DNA of 64,000 bases from Allobogoriella alba. GTDB taxonomy: Bacteria > Actinomycetota > Actinomycetes > Actinomycetales > Actinomycetaceae. The position numbers and the translations under genes were made by a program. Where the stretch lies: NCBI RefSeq assembly GCF_042665525.1, contig NZ_JBHTCQ010000001.1, positions 868,001 through 932,000 on the forward strand, in the 5' to 3' direction. Numbering within the stretch: position 1 is the first letter of the stretch; every line of letters begins with the position of its first letter. Of this stretch, positions 40,476-50,003 are shown one piece after another. The notes under the pieces were generated by a model that made no database searches, was not told the origin of the DNA, and saw nothing but the letters and a program-made list of their open reading frames with translations.

Positions 40476-41498
40476 TCACTCGTAGAGCATCTCCTGGATC
40501 TCCGGGTCGTTCAGGTTCTCGGCGTCGTACCAGTACGAGCCGGTGTCGGTGAAGTCCTCGAGCTCCTCGCCGTTCGCGGCCGCGACGGCGGCCTCGACGA
40601 CGGACCGGCCGATGCCCATCGGGTCCTGGGTGATCGCGCCGGCCATGGCGCCGCTCTCGATCGCACCGATCTGCGCCGCTCCGGAGTCGAATCCGACGAC
40701 GGTGATGTCGCCGGGCGGGAGCCCGAGCTCCTGCACGGCGTTGACGATGCCGATGGCGGAGCCCTCGTTCGTCCCGTACAGGCCCGCGAGGTCCGGGTGG
40801 GCGCTGATCATCGTCTTGGCGATGTCCGCCGACCTCAGGTGGTCGCCGTCGCCGTACTGGATGTCGACGATCTCGATGTCGGGGTAGTTCTCCTCGATCT
40901 CGTTGACGAAGCCGTCGCGCCGCTCCACGCCGGTCGAGTTGATCTGGCTGTGCCCGACGATCCCGATCTTGCCCTCGCCGCCGATGATCTCCGCCATGTG
41001 CTCGGCGGCGAGCGCGCCCGCGGCGATGCTGTCGGTCGCCGCGAGGTTCTGGCTGTACTCGCTGTTGCACGGGGCGTCGAACTCGACGATCGGGATGCCC
41101 GCCTGCTCGGCCTGCTCGTAGAGCGGGACGCAGGCCTCGGGGTCGAGCGCGGCGTAGCCGATCGCGTCCGGCTGGCGGTCGATGGCCGAGCGCAGCATCT
41201 GCAGCTGGGCGTCGATCTCGGTCTCCGAGGCCGGGCCCTCGAAGGTGACCTCGACGCCCATCTCCTCGGCCTGCTCCTCGGCACCGGTCTGCACCGCCTG
41301 CCAGAACTGGTGCTGGAAGCCCTTCGAGACGAGAGCGATCTGCATGCCGCCACCGTCTCCGCCGCCCCCGTCACCGCCACCGCCGCCGGCGTCGCCGCCT
41401 CCGGCGGCCGGGTCCTCGATGGTCTCGCCGGAGCAGGCGACCAGGAGCAGTGCGCTGGCCAGTGCCGCGGTCGCGGCGGTACGTCTGATCAATCTCAT
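40476..41498 (-). CDS. Sugar ABC transporter substrate-binding lipoprotein (CUT2)
   Basis: 340 residues. Lipobox LVAC (Cys 22) is followed by a Gly/Asp-rich linker and the RbsB-like fold ('IALVSKGFQHQFWQAVQTGA', 'VVGFDSGAAQIGAIESGAMA'). Gene order, reading the minus strand, is ATPase, permease, binding protein. It ends against the bidirectional terminator. The ligand may be the sugar handled by the neighbouring GntR-controlled operon, or rhamnose handled further right; the sequence does not settle which. Confidence 0.92.
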   Translation of the reverse strand: MRLIRRTAATAALASALLLVACSGETIEDPAAGGGDAGGGGGDGGGGDGGGMQIALVSKGFQHQFWQAVQTGAEEQAEEMGVEVTFEGPASETEIDAQLQMLRSAIDRQPDAIGYAALDPEACVPLYEQAEQAGIPIVEFDAPCNSEYSQNLAATDSIAAGALAAEHMAEIIGGEGKIGIVGHSQINSTGVERRDGFVNEIEENYPDIEIVDIQYGDGDHLRSADIAKTMISAHPDLAGLYGTNEGSAIGIVNAVQELGLPPGDITVVGFDSGAAQIGAIESGAMAGAITQDPMGIGRSVVEAAVAAANGEELEDFTDTGSYWYDAENLNDPEIQEMLYE

Positions 41499-41559
41499 GG
41501 GAACTCCGTTGTCTCGTGGGATGGTCGGCCGAGTCGCTGTTGTGTGGGACGGATGCGGG

Positions 41560-42603
41560 TCAGCCCCCTCTCCGGTTACGGAGCGAGTCGGCGAAGACCG
41601 CGATCGCGATGACCACGCCGAGCACCACGTTCTGCCACTCGGTCTGGATCGACATGATCCGCAGCCCGTTGATCACCACACCCATGATGAGAGCGCCGAT
41701 GAGCGTCCCGACGATGGTGCCGCGCCCACCGAGCAGCGACGTGCCGCCGATGATCACCGCCGCGATCGCCTGGAGCTCGTAGCCGACACCGATCTGCGGC
41801 TGGGCCGAGGCGAGGCGTGAGGCGACGACGACGCCGGCGATGCCGGTGAAGCTGCCGGCCACGGTGTAGACCAGGACCTTCCAGGCCCTGGTGTTCACGC
41901 CCGAGAGCCGGGTCGCCTCCTCGTTCGAGCCGATGGCGACGGTGTACCGGCCGAACAGGGTCTTGCTGAGCAGCAGATGGGCGACCACCGCGAGCACGAA
42001 CATGATGAGGACGGCGTTCGGCACACCCGGGATGGTGACTCCGAGGGCGATCTGGTTGAACGCCGGGATGCCCGAGAAGTAGATCGGGCGGACGTTGGAG
42101 ATCACCAGCGAGAGCCCCTGCGCGACCATCATCATCGCGAGCGTCGCGATGAACGGCGGCAGCTTGAGGAACGCCACGTTCAGGCCGTTCACGAGGCCCA
42201 TGAGTGCGCCGGTCAGGACGCCGGCGATCACGCCGACCGTCAGCGGGAGCCCCCAGTTCACGGCGACGATCCCGGTCATGACCGCGGAGAGCGTCATCCC
42301 GGTCCCGACGGAGAGGTCGATGCCGCCGGTCGTGATGACGAACGTGGTCCCGACGGCGAGGATGCCGATGACGGCCGTCGCGAGCATGATGCCCACGATG
42401 TTCGACCAGGTGAAGAAGTTGTCGCTGGCGATCGAGAAGAACCCCAGGAGCACGATCAGGGTGCCGAACGCGAGGCCCTGCTGCATCCACCGGCGCAGCG
42501 TCCCGTTCGCGCCGCCGGCCCGACCCTTCGCCGAGGGCCGATCTGCCGACGGCGGGGGCGCCGTCGCGTCGCCGCCCGGGCCGGTCTGGGTCGTCTCGGT
42601 CAT
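41560..42603 (-). CDS. CUT2 ABC transporter permease
   Basis: 347 residues. A polar N-terminal stretch of about 35 residues precedes eight to ten membrane segments with the typical 'TTGGIDLSVGTGMTLSAVM' and 'AVIIGGTSLLGGRGTIVGTL'. The ATG at 42603 overlaps the ATPase stop. Single permease gene, so the channel is probably a homodimer, unlike the importer at 9.2-11.4 kb. Confidence 0.93.
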   Translation of the reverse strand: MTETTQTGPGGDATAPPPSADRPSAKGRAGGANGTLRRWMQQGLAFGTLIVLLGFFSIASDNFFTWSNIVGIMLATAVIGILAVGTTFVITTGGIDLSVGTGMTLSAVMTGIVAVNWGLPLTVGVIAGVLTGALMGLVNGLNVAFLKLPPFIATLAMMMVAQGLSLVISNVRPIYFSGIPAFNQIALGVTIPGVPNAVLIMFVLAVVAHLLLSKTLFGRYTVAIGSNEEATRLSGVNTRAWKVLVYTVAGSFTGIAGVVVASRLASAQPQIGVGYELQAIAAVIIGGTSLLGGRGTIVGTLIGALIMGVVINGLRIMSIQTEWQNVVLGVVIAIAVFADSLRNRRGG

Positions 42604-44144
42604 ACCGCTTCCTGTTCGTGGGTCGAGGCGTGGTCCGTCGCGACGAGGTCGTCGGCGATGGCTGTCGCGTGGTGCATGATCTTCTCCTGCGTCGCCTCGG
42701 CGTTGGTCAGGGTCCCGGTGACTCTGCCCTGGGACATGACGACGATGCGGTGGGAGAGCCTGAGGATCTCGGGCAGCTCGCTGGAGATGACGATGATCGA
42801 CTTGCCCTCCGCGGCCAGCGCCGCGAGCAGGCCGTAGATCTCCTCCTTCGCGCCGACGTCGATCCCGCGCGTCGGCTCGTCGAAGATGAGGATGTCGCAG
42901 TCGCGCGCCAGCCACTTCGCGATGACGACCTTCTGCTGATTGCCGCCGGAGAGCAGCTTGACGGTCTGGCCGACGGACGGCGTCCTGGTGCCGAGCTGGT
43001 CGGCGTAGCGGCCGGCGATCGCCCGCGCCTTGCCGTCCCGGACGACGCCGAGCGGCCCGGTGACGCTGGGCATGGAGGCGAGCACGGTGTTGAACGTGAC
43101 GCTCTGCTCGAGCATGAGCCCGAGCTGCTTGCGGTCCTCGGAGAGGTAGCCGATGCCGTGACGGACCGCGTCGGACGGCTGGTCGATCCGGACGGGCCGG
43201 CCGCCGACCTCGATGGTCCCCGAGCTTCGCGGGTCCGCGCCGATGACCGCGCGCGCCGTCTCGGTCCGCCCGGCACCGAGCAGGCCGGCGAAGCCGAGGA
43301 TCTCCCCGCGGTGGAGCTCGAAGGAGACGTCGCGCAGGAGGGATCGGGTGGACAGGCCCGAGACCCGCAGCACGACTTCGTCGCTCGTGGCGTGCGGCGC
43401 CGGGCGGGCGTCGCTGTCGATGTGCCGACCGACCATCATCTCGATGATCGTCGGGACGTCGATGTCCTCCCGTTCGACCGTGCCGATGTACTCGCCGTCA
43501 CGGAGCACCGTGACGCGGTCCGCCAGCCGCTGGAGCTCCTCCATCCGGTGCGAGATGTAGATGATCCCCGTCCCGCGTTCGCGCAGCGCGTCGATGAGGC
43601 CGAAGAGCGTCTCGACCTCCGTGTCGGTCAGGGCGCTCGTCGGCTCGTCCATGATCAGCACACGAGCGTCGAACGAGAGTGCCTTGGCGATCTCGACCAT
43701 CTGCTGGGTCGCGACGGTGAGATCGCCGACCAGCGCGCGCGGGTCGAGCCGGATGCCGAGCTCCTCGAGCAGCTCCGACGTCTGCCGGTTGAGCCGGCGC
43801 TCGTCGAGGAACGGCCCCTTCCGCGGCTCTCGGCCGATGAAGATGTTCTGCGCGACCGTCAGGTCGGGCATGAGGTTCATCTCCTGGTGGATGATGCTGA
43901 TGCCCAGCTCCTGCGCCGCGGCGGGGCCGGGTATCTCCACCTCCTGGCCCTCGACCCGGATGACACCGGCGTCCCGCTGATAGATCCCCGAGAGGATCTT
44001 CATGAGCGTCGACTTGCCCGCGCCGTTCTCCCCCACGAGCACGAGAACCTCGCCCTTCGCGAGCGTGAACTGCACCTCGTGCAGGGCTCGAACGCCTGGG
44101 AAGCTCTTGCTGATGCCCTCGACATCAAGCAGCTCTGACACCAC
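42600..44144 (-). CDS. CUT2 sugar ABC transporter ATPase
   Basis: 514 residues, two nucleotide-binding domains. Domain 1 has Walker A GENGAGKST, Walker B RVLIMDEPTSAL and a degenerate signature region (LTVATQQMVEIAKAL). Domain 2 has a modified P-loop (GLLGAGRTE), LSGGNQQK and LIFDEPTRGIDVG. First gene of the three-gene importer operon. The promoter must lie in the 262-bp gap to the regulator gene, where a 15-bp palindrome is the only notable element. Confidence 0.95.
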   Translation of the reverse strand: MVSELLDVEGISKSFPGVRALHEVQFTLAKGEVLVLVGENGAGKSTLMKILSGIYQRDAGVIRVEGQEVEIPGPAAAQELGISIIHQEMNLMPDLTVAQNIFIGREPRKGPFLDERRLNRQTSELLEELGIRLDPRALVGDLTVATQQMVEIAKALSFDARVLIMDEPTSALTDTEVETLFGLIDALRERGTGIIYISHRMEELQRLADRVTVLRDGEYIGTVEREDIDVPTIIEMMVGRHIDSDARPAPHATSDEVVLRVSGLSTRSLLRDVSFELHRGEILGFAGLLGAGRTETARAVIGADPRSSGTIEVGGRPVRIDQPSDAVRHGIGYLSEDRKQLGLMLEQSVTFNTVLASMPSVTGPLGVVRDGKARAIAGRYADQLGTRTPSVGQTVKLLSGGNQQKVVIAKWLARDCDILIFDEPTRGIDVGAKEEIYGLLAALAAEGKSIIVISSELPEILRLSHRIVVMSQGRVTGTLTNAEATQEKIMHHATAIADDLVATDHASTHEQEAV

Positions 44145-44222
44145 GTCGTACCCGCTTCGGCTCGTCTGGGGAGGACCGCGCGCCGGTGAGCCGCGTCCCC
44201 AACTTGTACCTCGATGTATCTA

Positions 44223-44237
44223 ACCCACTGAGTGGGT
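44223..44237. promoter_or_regulatory. 15-bp palindrome upstream of importer operon
   Basis: ACCCACTGAGTGGGT is a perfect inverted repeat around a single central base, 79 bp before the ATPase start. It could be an operator; it differs from both the GntR and LacI-type sites in this window. Confidence 0.4.
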
Positions 44238-44406
44238 GTGCGTCCACTTCGGCCGGGTGACCCAGGCTACGTCTCGACGCCCCCGGGTCAACCACCGCAG
44301 TAATCGTTCTCAGCAGGGTAGGGCGTTCGGGCTCGTTCGCAGACCCGTACGGCCGCTTCTCACCCGGTGTGCGCGCCGCGAAGTCGTCCGGGAGCGTGGC
44401 GAGTGC

Positions 44407-45423
44407 TCAGCCGCCGCTCGAGGCGCGCACCACGAGCTCGGGCTGGTAGAGCACCTGCTCCGGCTCGGCCGAGGTGAGCAGCAGGTCGGCGGCCCGCCAG
44501 CCCATCTCGTGGGTCGGCTGACGGACGGAGGTGAGTGGCGTGGCGAGCTCCGCGGCGAAGCTGACGTCGTCGTAGCCGACCAGCGCCATGTCCTGCGGGC
44601 AGCGCAGGCCGCGCTCGCGTAGTGTCCGCAGGGCGCCCAGCGCCGTGAAGTCGTTGACGCAGAACGTGGCGGTCGCGCCGGCGTCACCGTCGAGCAGGTC
44701 GCGCATCGCGCGTGCGCCGTGGTCGGCGTTGAGCGACTCGACGGTGACCTCGACCAGCGACTCGGGATCACGTCCGGCGTCGGCCAGCGCCCGCAGCACG
44801 CCCTCCCGGCGGTCCACGCACTGCCGGATGGTCAGCGGCCCGTTGAGGAACGCGATGCGCTCGTGGCCCTGCTCGAGGAGGTGCGCGACGGCGAGCACGG
44901 CCCCCCGCACGTCGTCCACCGCGACCGAGGCCATGTCCGGCACCGGGCTCGAGCGGTCGAGGAGCACCACCGTCACGCCACGCTCCCGCATGCGCAGCAG
45001 GGTCTCGATGCCGGTGTGCGAGGGCGTGACGAGCAGCCCGTGCACCCCCTGCTCCTCGAAGCGCCGCAACAGCCGCTCCTCGCGCACGGTGTCCTCGTCG
45101 GAGCTGCCCAGCATCAGCGTGTACTCGTCCTCGGCGAGGCGGTCCTCGACGCCGCGCACGACCTCCGTGAAGAACGGGTTCGTGATGTCCAGGACGATCG
45201 CGCCGACCGTGCGGTTGCGGCCCTGACGCAGCTGGCGCGCGGAGGCGTTGCGGACGAAGGAGAGCTCCTCGATGGCCGCCTGGACACGGCTGCGGGTCTT
45301 CTCCGTGACGCGGTCCGGCCGGTTGAGGACGTTGGAGACCGTGCCGACCGAGACGCCCGCCAACCGGGCGACGTCCGCGATCCCGGCGCGCCGTGGAACG
45401 GCCGACCCGTTCGTCGTCGTCAT
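44407..45423 (-). CDS. LacI-family transcriptional regulator
   Basis: 338 residues. The helix-turn-helix and hinge helix are clear ('GIADVARLAGVSVGTVSNVL', ending NRPDRVTEKTR), followed by the periplasmic-binding-like effector domain. It is divergent from the PL11 lyase gene, with an operator-like TGAATCGATTTA in the gap. Similar elements precede the rhamnose operon and the YesL-type operon. It is thus the likely master repressor of rhamnogalacturonan and rhamnose genes, induced by rhamnose or an oligosaccharide. This regulon assignment is inference from motif sharing. Confidence 0.95.
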   Translation of the reverse strand: MTTTNGSAVPRRAGIADVARLAGVSVGTVSNVLNRPDRVTEKTRSRVQAAIEELSFVRNASARQLRQGRNRTVGAIVLDITNPFFTEVVRGVEDRLAEDEYTLMLGSSDEDTVREERLLRRFEEQGVHGLLVTPSHTGIETLLRMRERGVTVVLLDRSSPVPDMASVAVDDVRGAVLAVAHLLEQGHERIAFLNGPLTIRQCVDRREGVLRALADAGRDPESLVEVTVESLNADHGARAMRDLLDGDAGATATFCVNDFTALGALRTLRERGLRCPQDMALVGYDDVSFAAELATPLTSVRQPTHEMGWRAADLLLTSAEPEQVLYQPELVVRASSGG

Positions 45424-45495
45424 CCCGCGCGTCCTGCCTCTGTGGTGCCCGTCGTGCCGCTGCCCGGCACCGTGAGCCGACGATAGCGCAACGCA

Positions 45496-45532
45496 TGAAT
45501 CGATTTACGCAGGTCTGGGCCTCACCTAGGAT
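45496..45532 (+). promoter_or_regulatory. LacI-type operator and promoter of the PL11 lyase gene
   Basis: TGAATCGATTTA (45496-45507) overlaps a -35 candidate TTTACG (45504-45509), which is 17 bp from the -10 candidate TAGGAT (45527-45532). The site also lies upstream of the divergent lacI-type gene, so autoregulation is possible. Confidence 0.6.
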
Positions 45533-45590
45533 CGTCCGCACGTCGACGTCGACTCGACCGTCCACCGCCGGACGGTCCCGGGAGGAACCG

Positions 45591-47540
45591 ATGGCGCACC
45601 TCCGACGGTCCGCGCTCGCGGCCGCCATTGCCCTGAGCACCGCGCTCGCCGCGCCAGCGATGGGCGCGCCCACGACCGGCGAGCACACCGGCGGCGCGGT
45701 CTCGCCTGCGGGCGCCCAGCGGCCGCTCCGGCAGGCCGAGCGGCTCGACCGTGCACCGGTCGCGGTCGCCACGCCCGACGGGGTCCACCTCAGCTGGCGC
45801 TCCCTCGGGACGGATCCGGGCAGCCTCGCCTTCCGGGTCTATCGCGACGGCGAGCGGATCACCCGGGCCCCGCTGCGCGGCGCGACGAACCTGCTCGACC
45901 CGGAAGGCGGGGTCGACTCGACGTACGTCGTCACCGTCGTCGGGCACGGGCCGGAGCGTCCGGTCACCCGGGAGTTCGGCGTCTGGTCCGAGCCCTACCT
46001 CGACATCCCGCTCGAGAAGCCGGCCGGCGGGGCGACGCCCGACGGCGAGGAGTACGGGTACGTCGCGAGCGACGCCGGCGTCGGTGACCTCGACGGCGAC
46101 GGGAGCTACGAGCTCGTCATGCTGTGGAACCCGACCAACGCCCAGGACAACTCCCGGGCCGGCCACACCGGCCCCGTCTACGTCGACGCCCTCGAGCTGG
46201 ACGGCACCCGCCTGTGGCGCGCGGACCTCGGGCGCAACATCCGGGCCGGCGCGCACTACACCCAGCTGGTCGTGTACGACCTCGACGGCGACGGTCGCTC
46301 GGAGGTCATGACCAAGACGGCAGACGGCACCCTGGACGGCCAGGGCGAGGTCATCGGCGACCCCGACGCCGACCACCGCAACGCGGACGGGTACGTCCTC
46401 GACGGGCCCGAGTACCTGACCGCGTTCGAGGGAGCCACCGGCGCGGCGATCGACACGGTCGACTACGTCCCGGCCCGCGGCGACCTCGCCGAGTGGGGCG
46501 ACGACTACGGCAACCGCGCCGACCGGTTCCTGGCCGGAGTCGCCCACCTCGACGGCGAGCGCCCCAGCGCCGTCTTCAGTCGTGGGTACTACACCCGGAC
46601 GGTGGTCGCGGCGTGGGACCTGGCGGATGGCGAGCTGCGGCAGCGGTGGGTCTTCGACAGCGACGAGGCCGGTGAGCAGTACGAGGGGCAGGGCAACCAC
46701 AACCTCTCGGTCGCCGACGTCGACGGCGACCACCGCGACGAGATCGTCTTCGGCTCGATGACCATCGACGACGACGGATCGGTCCTGTACAGCACCGGCC
46801 TGGGGCACGGCGACGCCATGCACGTGAGCGACCTCGACCCGCGTCGCGACGGGCTGGAGGTCTTCGCGGTCCACGAGTCCATGGAGACCTCCGGGGATCG
46901 GGGTGCGACGTTCCGCGACGCCGCGACCGGGGAGGTGCTCTGGAGCATCCCCGCCACCACGGACACCGGCCGGGGCGCCGCCGGCGACATCGACCCCCGC
47001 TACGCGGGCGCGGAGGCGTGGGCCGTGGGCGGAGAGGCCTCGTGGGACTCGCCCGAGGGTTTCCTCATGTCGGCGGACGGGACGCGCATCGGCGACGCGA
47101 TCCCGGCCGCCAACTTCCTCACCTGGTGGGACGGCGACCTGCTCCGGGAGATCACCGACCACGACTTCGACGACGAGGAAGGCGCCGGTGTCCCGACCGT
47201 CTCCGAGTGGGACTGGGAGTCCCGCGAGGAGGTCGAGCTCCTGCGCGACGAGGAGGTCCGCACGAACAACCACACGAAGGGCAATCCCGTCCTGCAGGCC
47301 GACCTGCTCGGCGACTGGCGGGAGGAGCTGGTCTTCCGCCACGAGGACTCCACCGCCCTGCGGCTCTACACGACGACGGACCTCACCGACCACCGGATCC
47401 ACACCCTCATGCACGACCCCGTGTACCGCCTGGGTGTGGCGTGGCAGAACGTCGCCTACAACCAACCCCCGCACACCGGGTTCTACCTCGGGGTCGGCAT
47501 GGCGCCACCCCCGCGCCCGGCCATCGACCCGGTGGGGTGA
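45591..47540 (+). CDS. Secreted rhamnogalacturonan lyase (PL11 family)
   Basis: 649 residues. A cleavable signal peptide (about residues 1-26, ending AMGA) indicates secretion. The start at 45591 follows GGGAGGAA. The fold is the eight-bladed beta-propeller of PL11 with repeated calcium-type loops (DLDGDGSYE, DLDGDGRSE, DVDGDHRDE), 'NTHTKGN'-like TNNHTKGNPVLQADL and DWREELVFR. PL11 enzymes cut the rhamnose-galacturonic acid backbone of pectin RG-I by beta-elimination. First gene of the rhamnogalacturonan locus. Confidence 0.93.
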   Translation: MAHLRRSALAAAIALSTALAAPAMGAPTTGEHTGGAVSPAGAQRPLRQAERLDRAPVAVATPDGVHLSWRSLGTDPGSLAFRVYRDGERITRAPLRGATNLLDPEGGVDSTYVVTVVGHGPERPVTREFGVWSEPYLDIPLEKPAGGATPDGEEYGYVASDAGVGDLDGDGSYELVMLWNPTNAQDNSRAGHTGPVYVDALELDGTRLWRADLGRNIRAGAHYTQLVVYDLDGDGRSEVMTKTADGTLDGQGEVIGDPDADHRNADGYVLDGPEYLTAFEGATGAAIDTVDYVPARGDLAEWGDDYGNRADRFLAGVAHLDGERPSAVFSRGYYTRTVVAAWDLADGELRQRWVFDSDEAGEQYEGQGNHNLSVADVDGDHRDEIVFGSMTIDDDGSVLYSTGLGHGDAMHVSDLDPRRDGLEVFAVHESMETSGDRGATFRDAATGEVLWSIPATTDTGRGAAGDIDPRYAGAEAWAVGGEASWDSPEGFLMSADGTRIGDAIPAANFLTWWDGDLLREITDHDFDDEEGAGVPTVSEWDWESREEVELLRDEEVRTNNHTKGNPVLQADLLGDWREELVFRHEDSTALRLYTTTDLTDHRIHTLMHDPVYRLGVAWQNVAYNQPPHTGFYLGVGMAPPPRPAIDPVG

Positions 47541-47604
47541 CGGCCGGCCTCGCCACGTGCGGCTTGCGGGGCCGGTTCGGGTTCGGCTGGTTCGGGTGCG
47601 GTGC

Positions 47605-48171
47605 TCAGGCCGTGGTGACCTGGACGCGCCCGCCGCTGAGATGGTGGATGGCCGCGGCGACGTCGGTGAGTTCCTCCTGGATTCCCTTCCGGGCGACGCC
47701 GATGCCGTGCTTGACGTAGTGGCGCACTGCCCGGGGCGGCAGCACTGTCCGGACGGTGCGCTGCGCAACGGCGTCGGGGTGGAGCATGATCCGCAGCCTC
47801 GTGTTCTTGATGATCCGCGCGCCGGTGACGGCCTCCCACGGCGCGGAGAGCGGGCCCTCGTTGGTGCGGACCGTGATGCCCTGCGCGGTGAGCGTCATCG
47901 GTTCGTCGATGGCGATGCGGCCGCCGTAGACGTAGCTGTGGATGCTCAGCTGGAAGATCTGCCCGCACAGCAGGACCAGGAACGGCAGCATCATGAGCCA
48001 GCCCGTGCCCATGTCGTTCGCGTCGGCGAAGGCGGCGGCACCGAGTATCAGGGCCACGAGCACCGCGGCGAGGATGCCGTGCACCCACAGGATGGCCCCG
48101 TGGGTGCGCCGGACGGCGACTCGGTCGGTGTGCACCACGTACTCGGGCGGTGGCGAGGGCGGTACCGTCAT
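47605..48171 (-). CDS. Membrane protein with PH-like C-terminal domain, unknown function
   Basis: 188 residues. After about 25 polar residues come two membrane segments ('GILAAVLVALILGAAAF' and 'WLMMLPFLVLLCGQIF'), then a soluble domain with 'PMTLTAQGITVRTNEGPLSA' and PWEAVTGARI, a pattern seen in YcxB-like/PH-like proteins. The ATG at 48171 is preferred; a GTG six codons upstream is possible. It interrupts the pectin locus on the opposite strand, and its role there is unclear. Confidence 0.7.
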   Translation of the reverse strand: MTVPPSPPPEYVVHTDRVAVRRTHGAILWVHGILAAVLVALILGAAAFADANDMGTGWLMMLPFLVLLCGQIFQLSIHSYVYGGRIAIDEPMTLTAQGITVRTNEGPLSAPWEAVTGARIIKNTRLRIMLHPDAVAQRTVRTVLPPRAVRHYVKHGIGVARKGIQEELTDVAAAIHHLSGGRVQVTTA

Positions 48172-48304
48172 GGTCGGTGACCTTGGCACGGCGTCGGCGC
48201 CGCGTACAGGCTCCGGTCAGGGGAGAACTCCCCGCCGGGGCCAGTGCGGCGCAGCCGGGTAGCACGGTGGCCGGCGTTGACACCCGCGGTCGCCGATCAC
48301 TAGG

Positions 48305-48333
48305 TTGCGACCGTACGTGAATCGTTTCATACG
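48305..48333 (+). promoter_or_regulatory. LacI-type operator inside the rhamnose operon promoter
   Basis: -35 TTGCGA (48305-48310) and -10 CATACG (48328-48333) are 17 bp apart. The near-palindrome TGAATCGTTTCA (48318-48329) fills the spacer and overlaps the -10 box, a position expected for repression. It matches the sites at 45496 and 55230. Confidence 0.65.
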
Positions 48334-48385
48334 TGTGCCGCGCGGTCCGCCCGGACTCCACGCGCACCGGTCTCGGAGGGACGCA

Positions 48386-48760
48386 ATGGCGCGTGTCTGT
48401 TTCATCTCGAGAGTCCGCCCGGACCGGCTCGAGGAGTACCGCGAGCGGCACGCCGCGGTCTGGCCGGAGATGCTCGAGGCGCTGCGGGACAGCGGCTGGC
48501 GCGACTACTCCCTCTACCTCACGCAGGACGGGCAGCTCATCGGCCACCTGGAGACCGACGACTACGCCGCCGCCCAGGCCGCCATGGAGCGCACCGCCGT
48601 CAATGCCCGCTGGCAGGCGGAGATGGAGGAGTTCTTCGTCGCCGACGGCAGTCCGGACCAGGGCATGCGGGTGGTCCCGGAGATCTTCCACCTGGAGGAC
48701 CAGCTCCGGGCCGCCGGCCTGCCCACCACCCCGAGCCGTACCGAGAAGGGAAACCGATGA
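48386..48760 (+). CDS. rhaM: L-rhamnose mutarotase
   Basis: 124 residues. 'RLEEYRERHAAVWPEMLEAL' with the catalytic His, 'SGWRDYSLYL' and the C-terminal 'VVPEIFHLE' are characteristic of the RhaM/YiiL family, which interconverts the alpha and beta anomers of L-rhamnose. The ATG at 48386 follows GGAGGG. The stop overlaps the ATG of the isomerase gene. First gene of the rhamnose operon. Confidence 0.94.
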   Translation: MARVCFISRVRPDRLEEYRERHAAVWPEMLEALRDSGWRDYSLYLTQDGQLIGHLETDDYAAAQAAMERTAVNARWQAEMEEFFVADGSPDQGMRVVPEIFHLEDQLRAAGLPTTPSRTEKGNR

Positions 48761-49944
48761 CCATCTCCCCGTCCCAGACAGCCGCCACGGTCACGGCCCG
48801 GGAGGCCCTCGCCGCGCAGACGATCGAGCTGCCCTCGTGGGCGTTCGGCAACTCCGGAACCCGCTTCAAGGTCTTCGGACAGCCCGGCGTCCCGCGCGAC
48901 CCGTTCGAGAAGCTCGCCGACGCCGCCCAGGTCCACGCCTACACCGGAGTCGCGCCGCGGGTCTCGCTGCACATCCCGTGGGACCTGGTGGAGGACTTCG
49001 CGGCCCTGCGCAAGCACGCGGAGGATCTCGGCATCTCCATCGGTGCCATCAACTCCAACGTCTTCCAGGACGACGAGTACATGCTCGGGTCCCTGTGCAA
49101 CCCGGACCCGAAGGTGCGCCGGAAGGCGGTCGACGCCCACCTGCGGTGCCTCGAGGTGATGAACGAGACCGGTTCGAGGGACCTGAAGATCTGGCTCGCC
49201 GACGGCCTGAACTACCCCGGCCAGGACGACCTGCGGGGCCGGCAGGACCGGCTCGCCGAGGGGCTCGCGGAGATCTACGCCGCCCTCGCGCCGCACCAGC
49301 GCATCATCCTCGAGTACAAGTTCTTCGAGCCGTCCTTCTACGCGACCGACATCCCCGACTGGGGCACGTCGCTGCTGCACTGCATGGCCCTGGGTGAGCA
49401 GGCCATGGTGGTGCTGGACACCGGCCACCACGCGCCGGGCACCAACATCGAGTTCATCGTGGCCCAGCTGCTGCGGGTCGGGCGCCTCGGTGCGTTCGAC
49501 TTCAACTCCCGCTTCTACGCCGACGATGACCTCATGGTCGGCGCGGCGGACCCGTTCCAGCTGTTCCGGATCATGCACGAGATCGTCACCGCCGGCGCCC
49601 TGCGGCCCGACTCCGGCGTGAACTTCATGCTCGACCAGTGCCACAACATCGAGCCGAAGATCCCCGCGCAGATCCGTTCGGTCATGAATGTCCAGGAGGC
49701 GACCGCGAAGGCTCTCCTGGTCGACCGGGACGCGCTCGCGGCGGCGCAGCAGGACGGGGAGGTCCTCGGTGCGAACGCCGTCCTCATGGACGCCTACAAC
49801 ACCGACGTGCGCCAGCTCCTCGCCGACCTGCGCACCGAGCAGGGCCTCGACCCCGACCCGATGGCCGCCTACGCCGCCTCCGGCTACGGCGACCGCATCG
49901 CCGCCGACCGCGTCGGCGGGGCCCAGGCCGGTTGGGGCGCCTGA
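48757..49944 (+). CDS. rhaI: L-rhamnose isomerase (RhaI type)
   Basis: 395 residues, the short RhaI class found in actinobacteria, Pseudomonas and Bacilli relatives rather than enterobacterial RhaA. 'IELPSWAFGNSGTRFKVF' and 'VLDTGHHAPGTNIEFIVAQL' are diagnostic, and the metal ligands are in IILEYKFFEP and FDFNSRFYADDD. Converts L-rhamnose to L-rhamnulose. ATGA overlap with the mutarotase gene. Confidence 0.94.
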   Translation: MTISPSQTAATVTAREALAAQTIELPSWAFGNSGTRFKVFGQPGVPRDPFEKLADAAQVHAYTGVAPRVSLHIPWDLVEDFAALRKHAEDLGISIGAINSNVFQDDEYMLGSLCNPDPKVRRKAVDAHLRCLEVMNETGSRDLKIWLADGLNYPGQDDLRGRQDRLAEGLAEIYAALAPHQRIILEYKFFEPSFYATDIPDWGTSLLHCMALGEQAMVVLDTGHHAPGTNIEFIVAQLLRVGRLGAFDFNSRFYADDDLMVGAADPFQLFRIMHEIVTAGALRPDSGVNFMLDQCHNIEPKIPAQIRSVMNVQEATAKALLVDRDALAAAQQDGEVLGANAVLMDAYNTDVRQLLADLRTEQGLDPDPMAAYAASGYGDRIAADRVGGAQAGWGA

Positions 49945-50003
49945 CCGCGACCGACCCCGAGATCTCCAGCAGCCTCCGACGACGAGACGAAAGCGCACAC
50001 ACC

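Noticed and set aside
44298..44313. LacI-like motif AGTAATCGTTCTCA between importer and regulator genes
   Set aside because: Only three of seven half-site positions are symmetric, unlike the three accepted operators.
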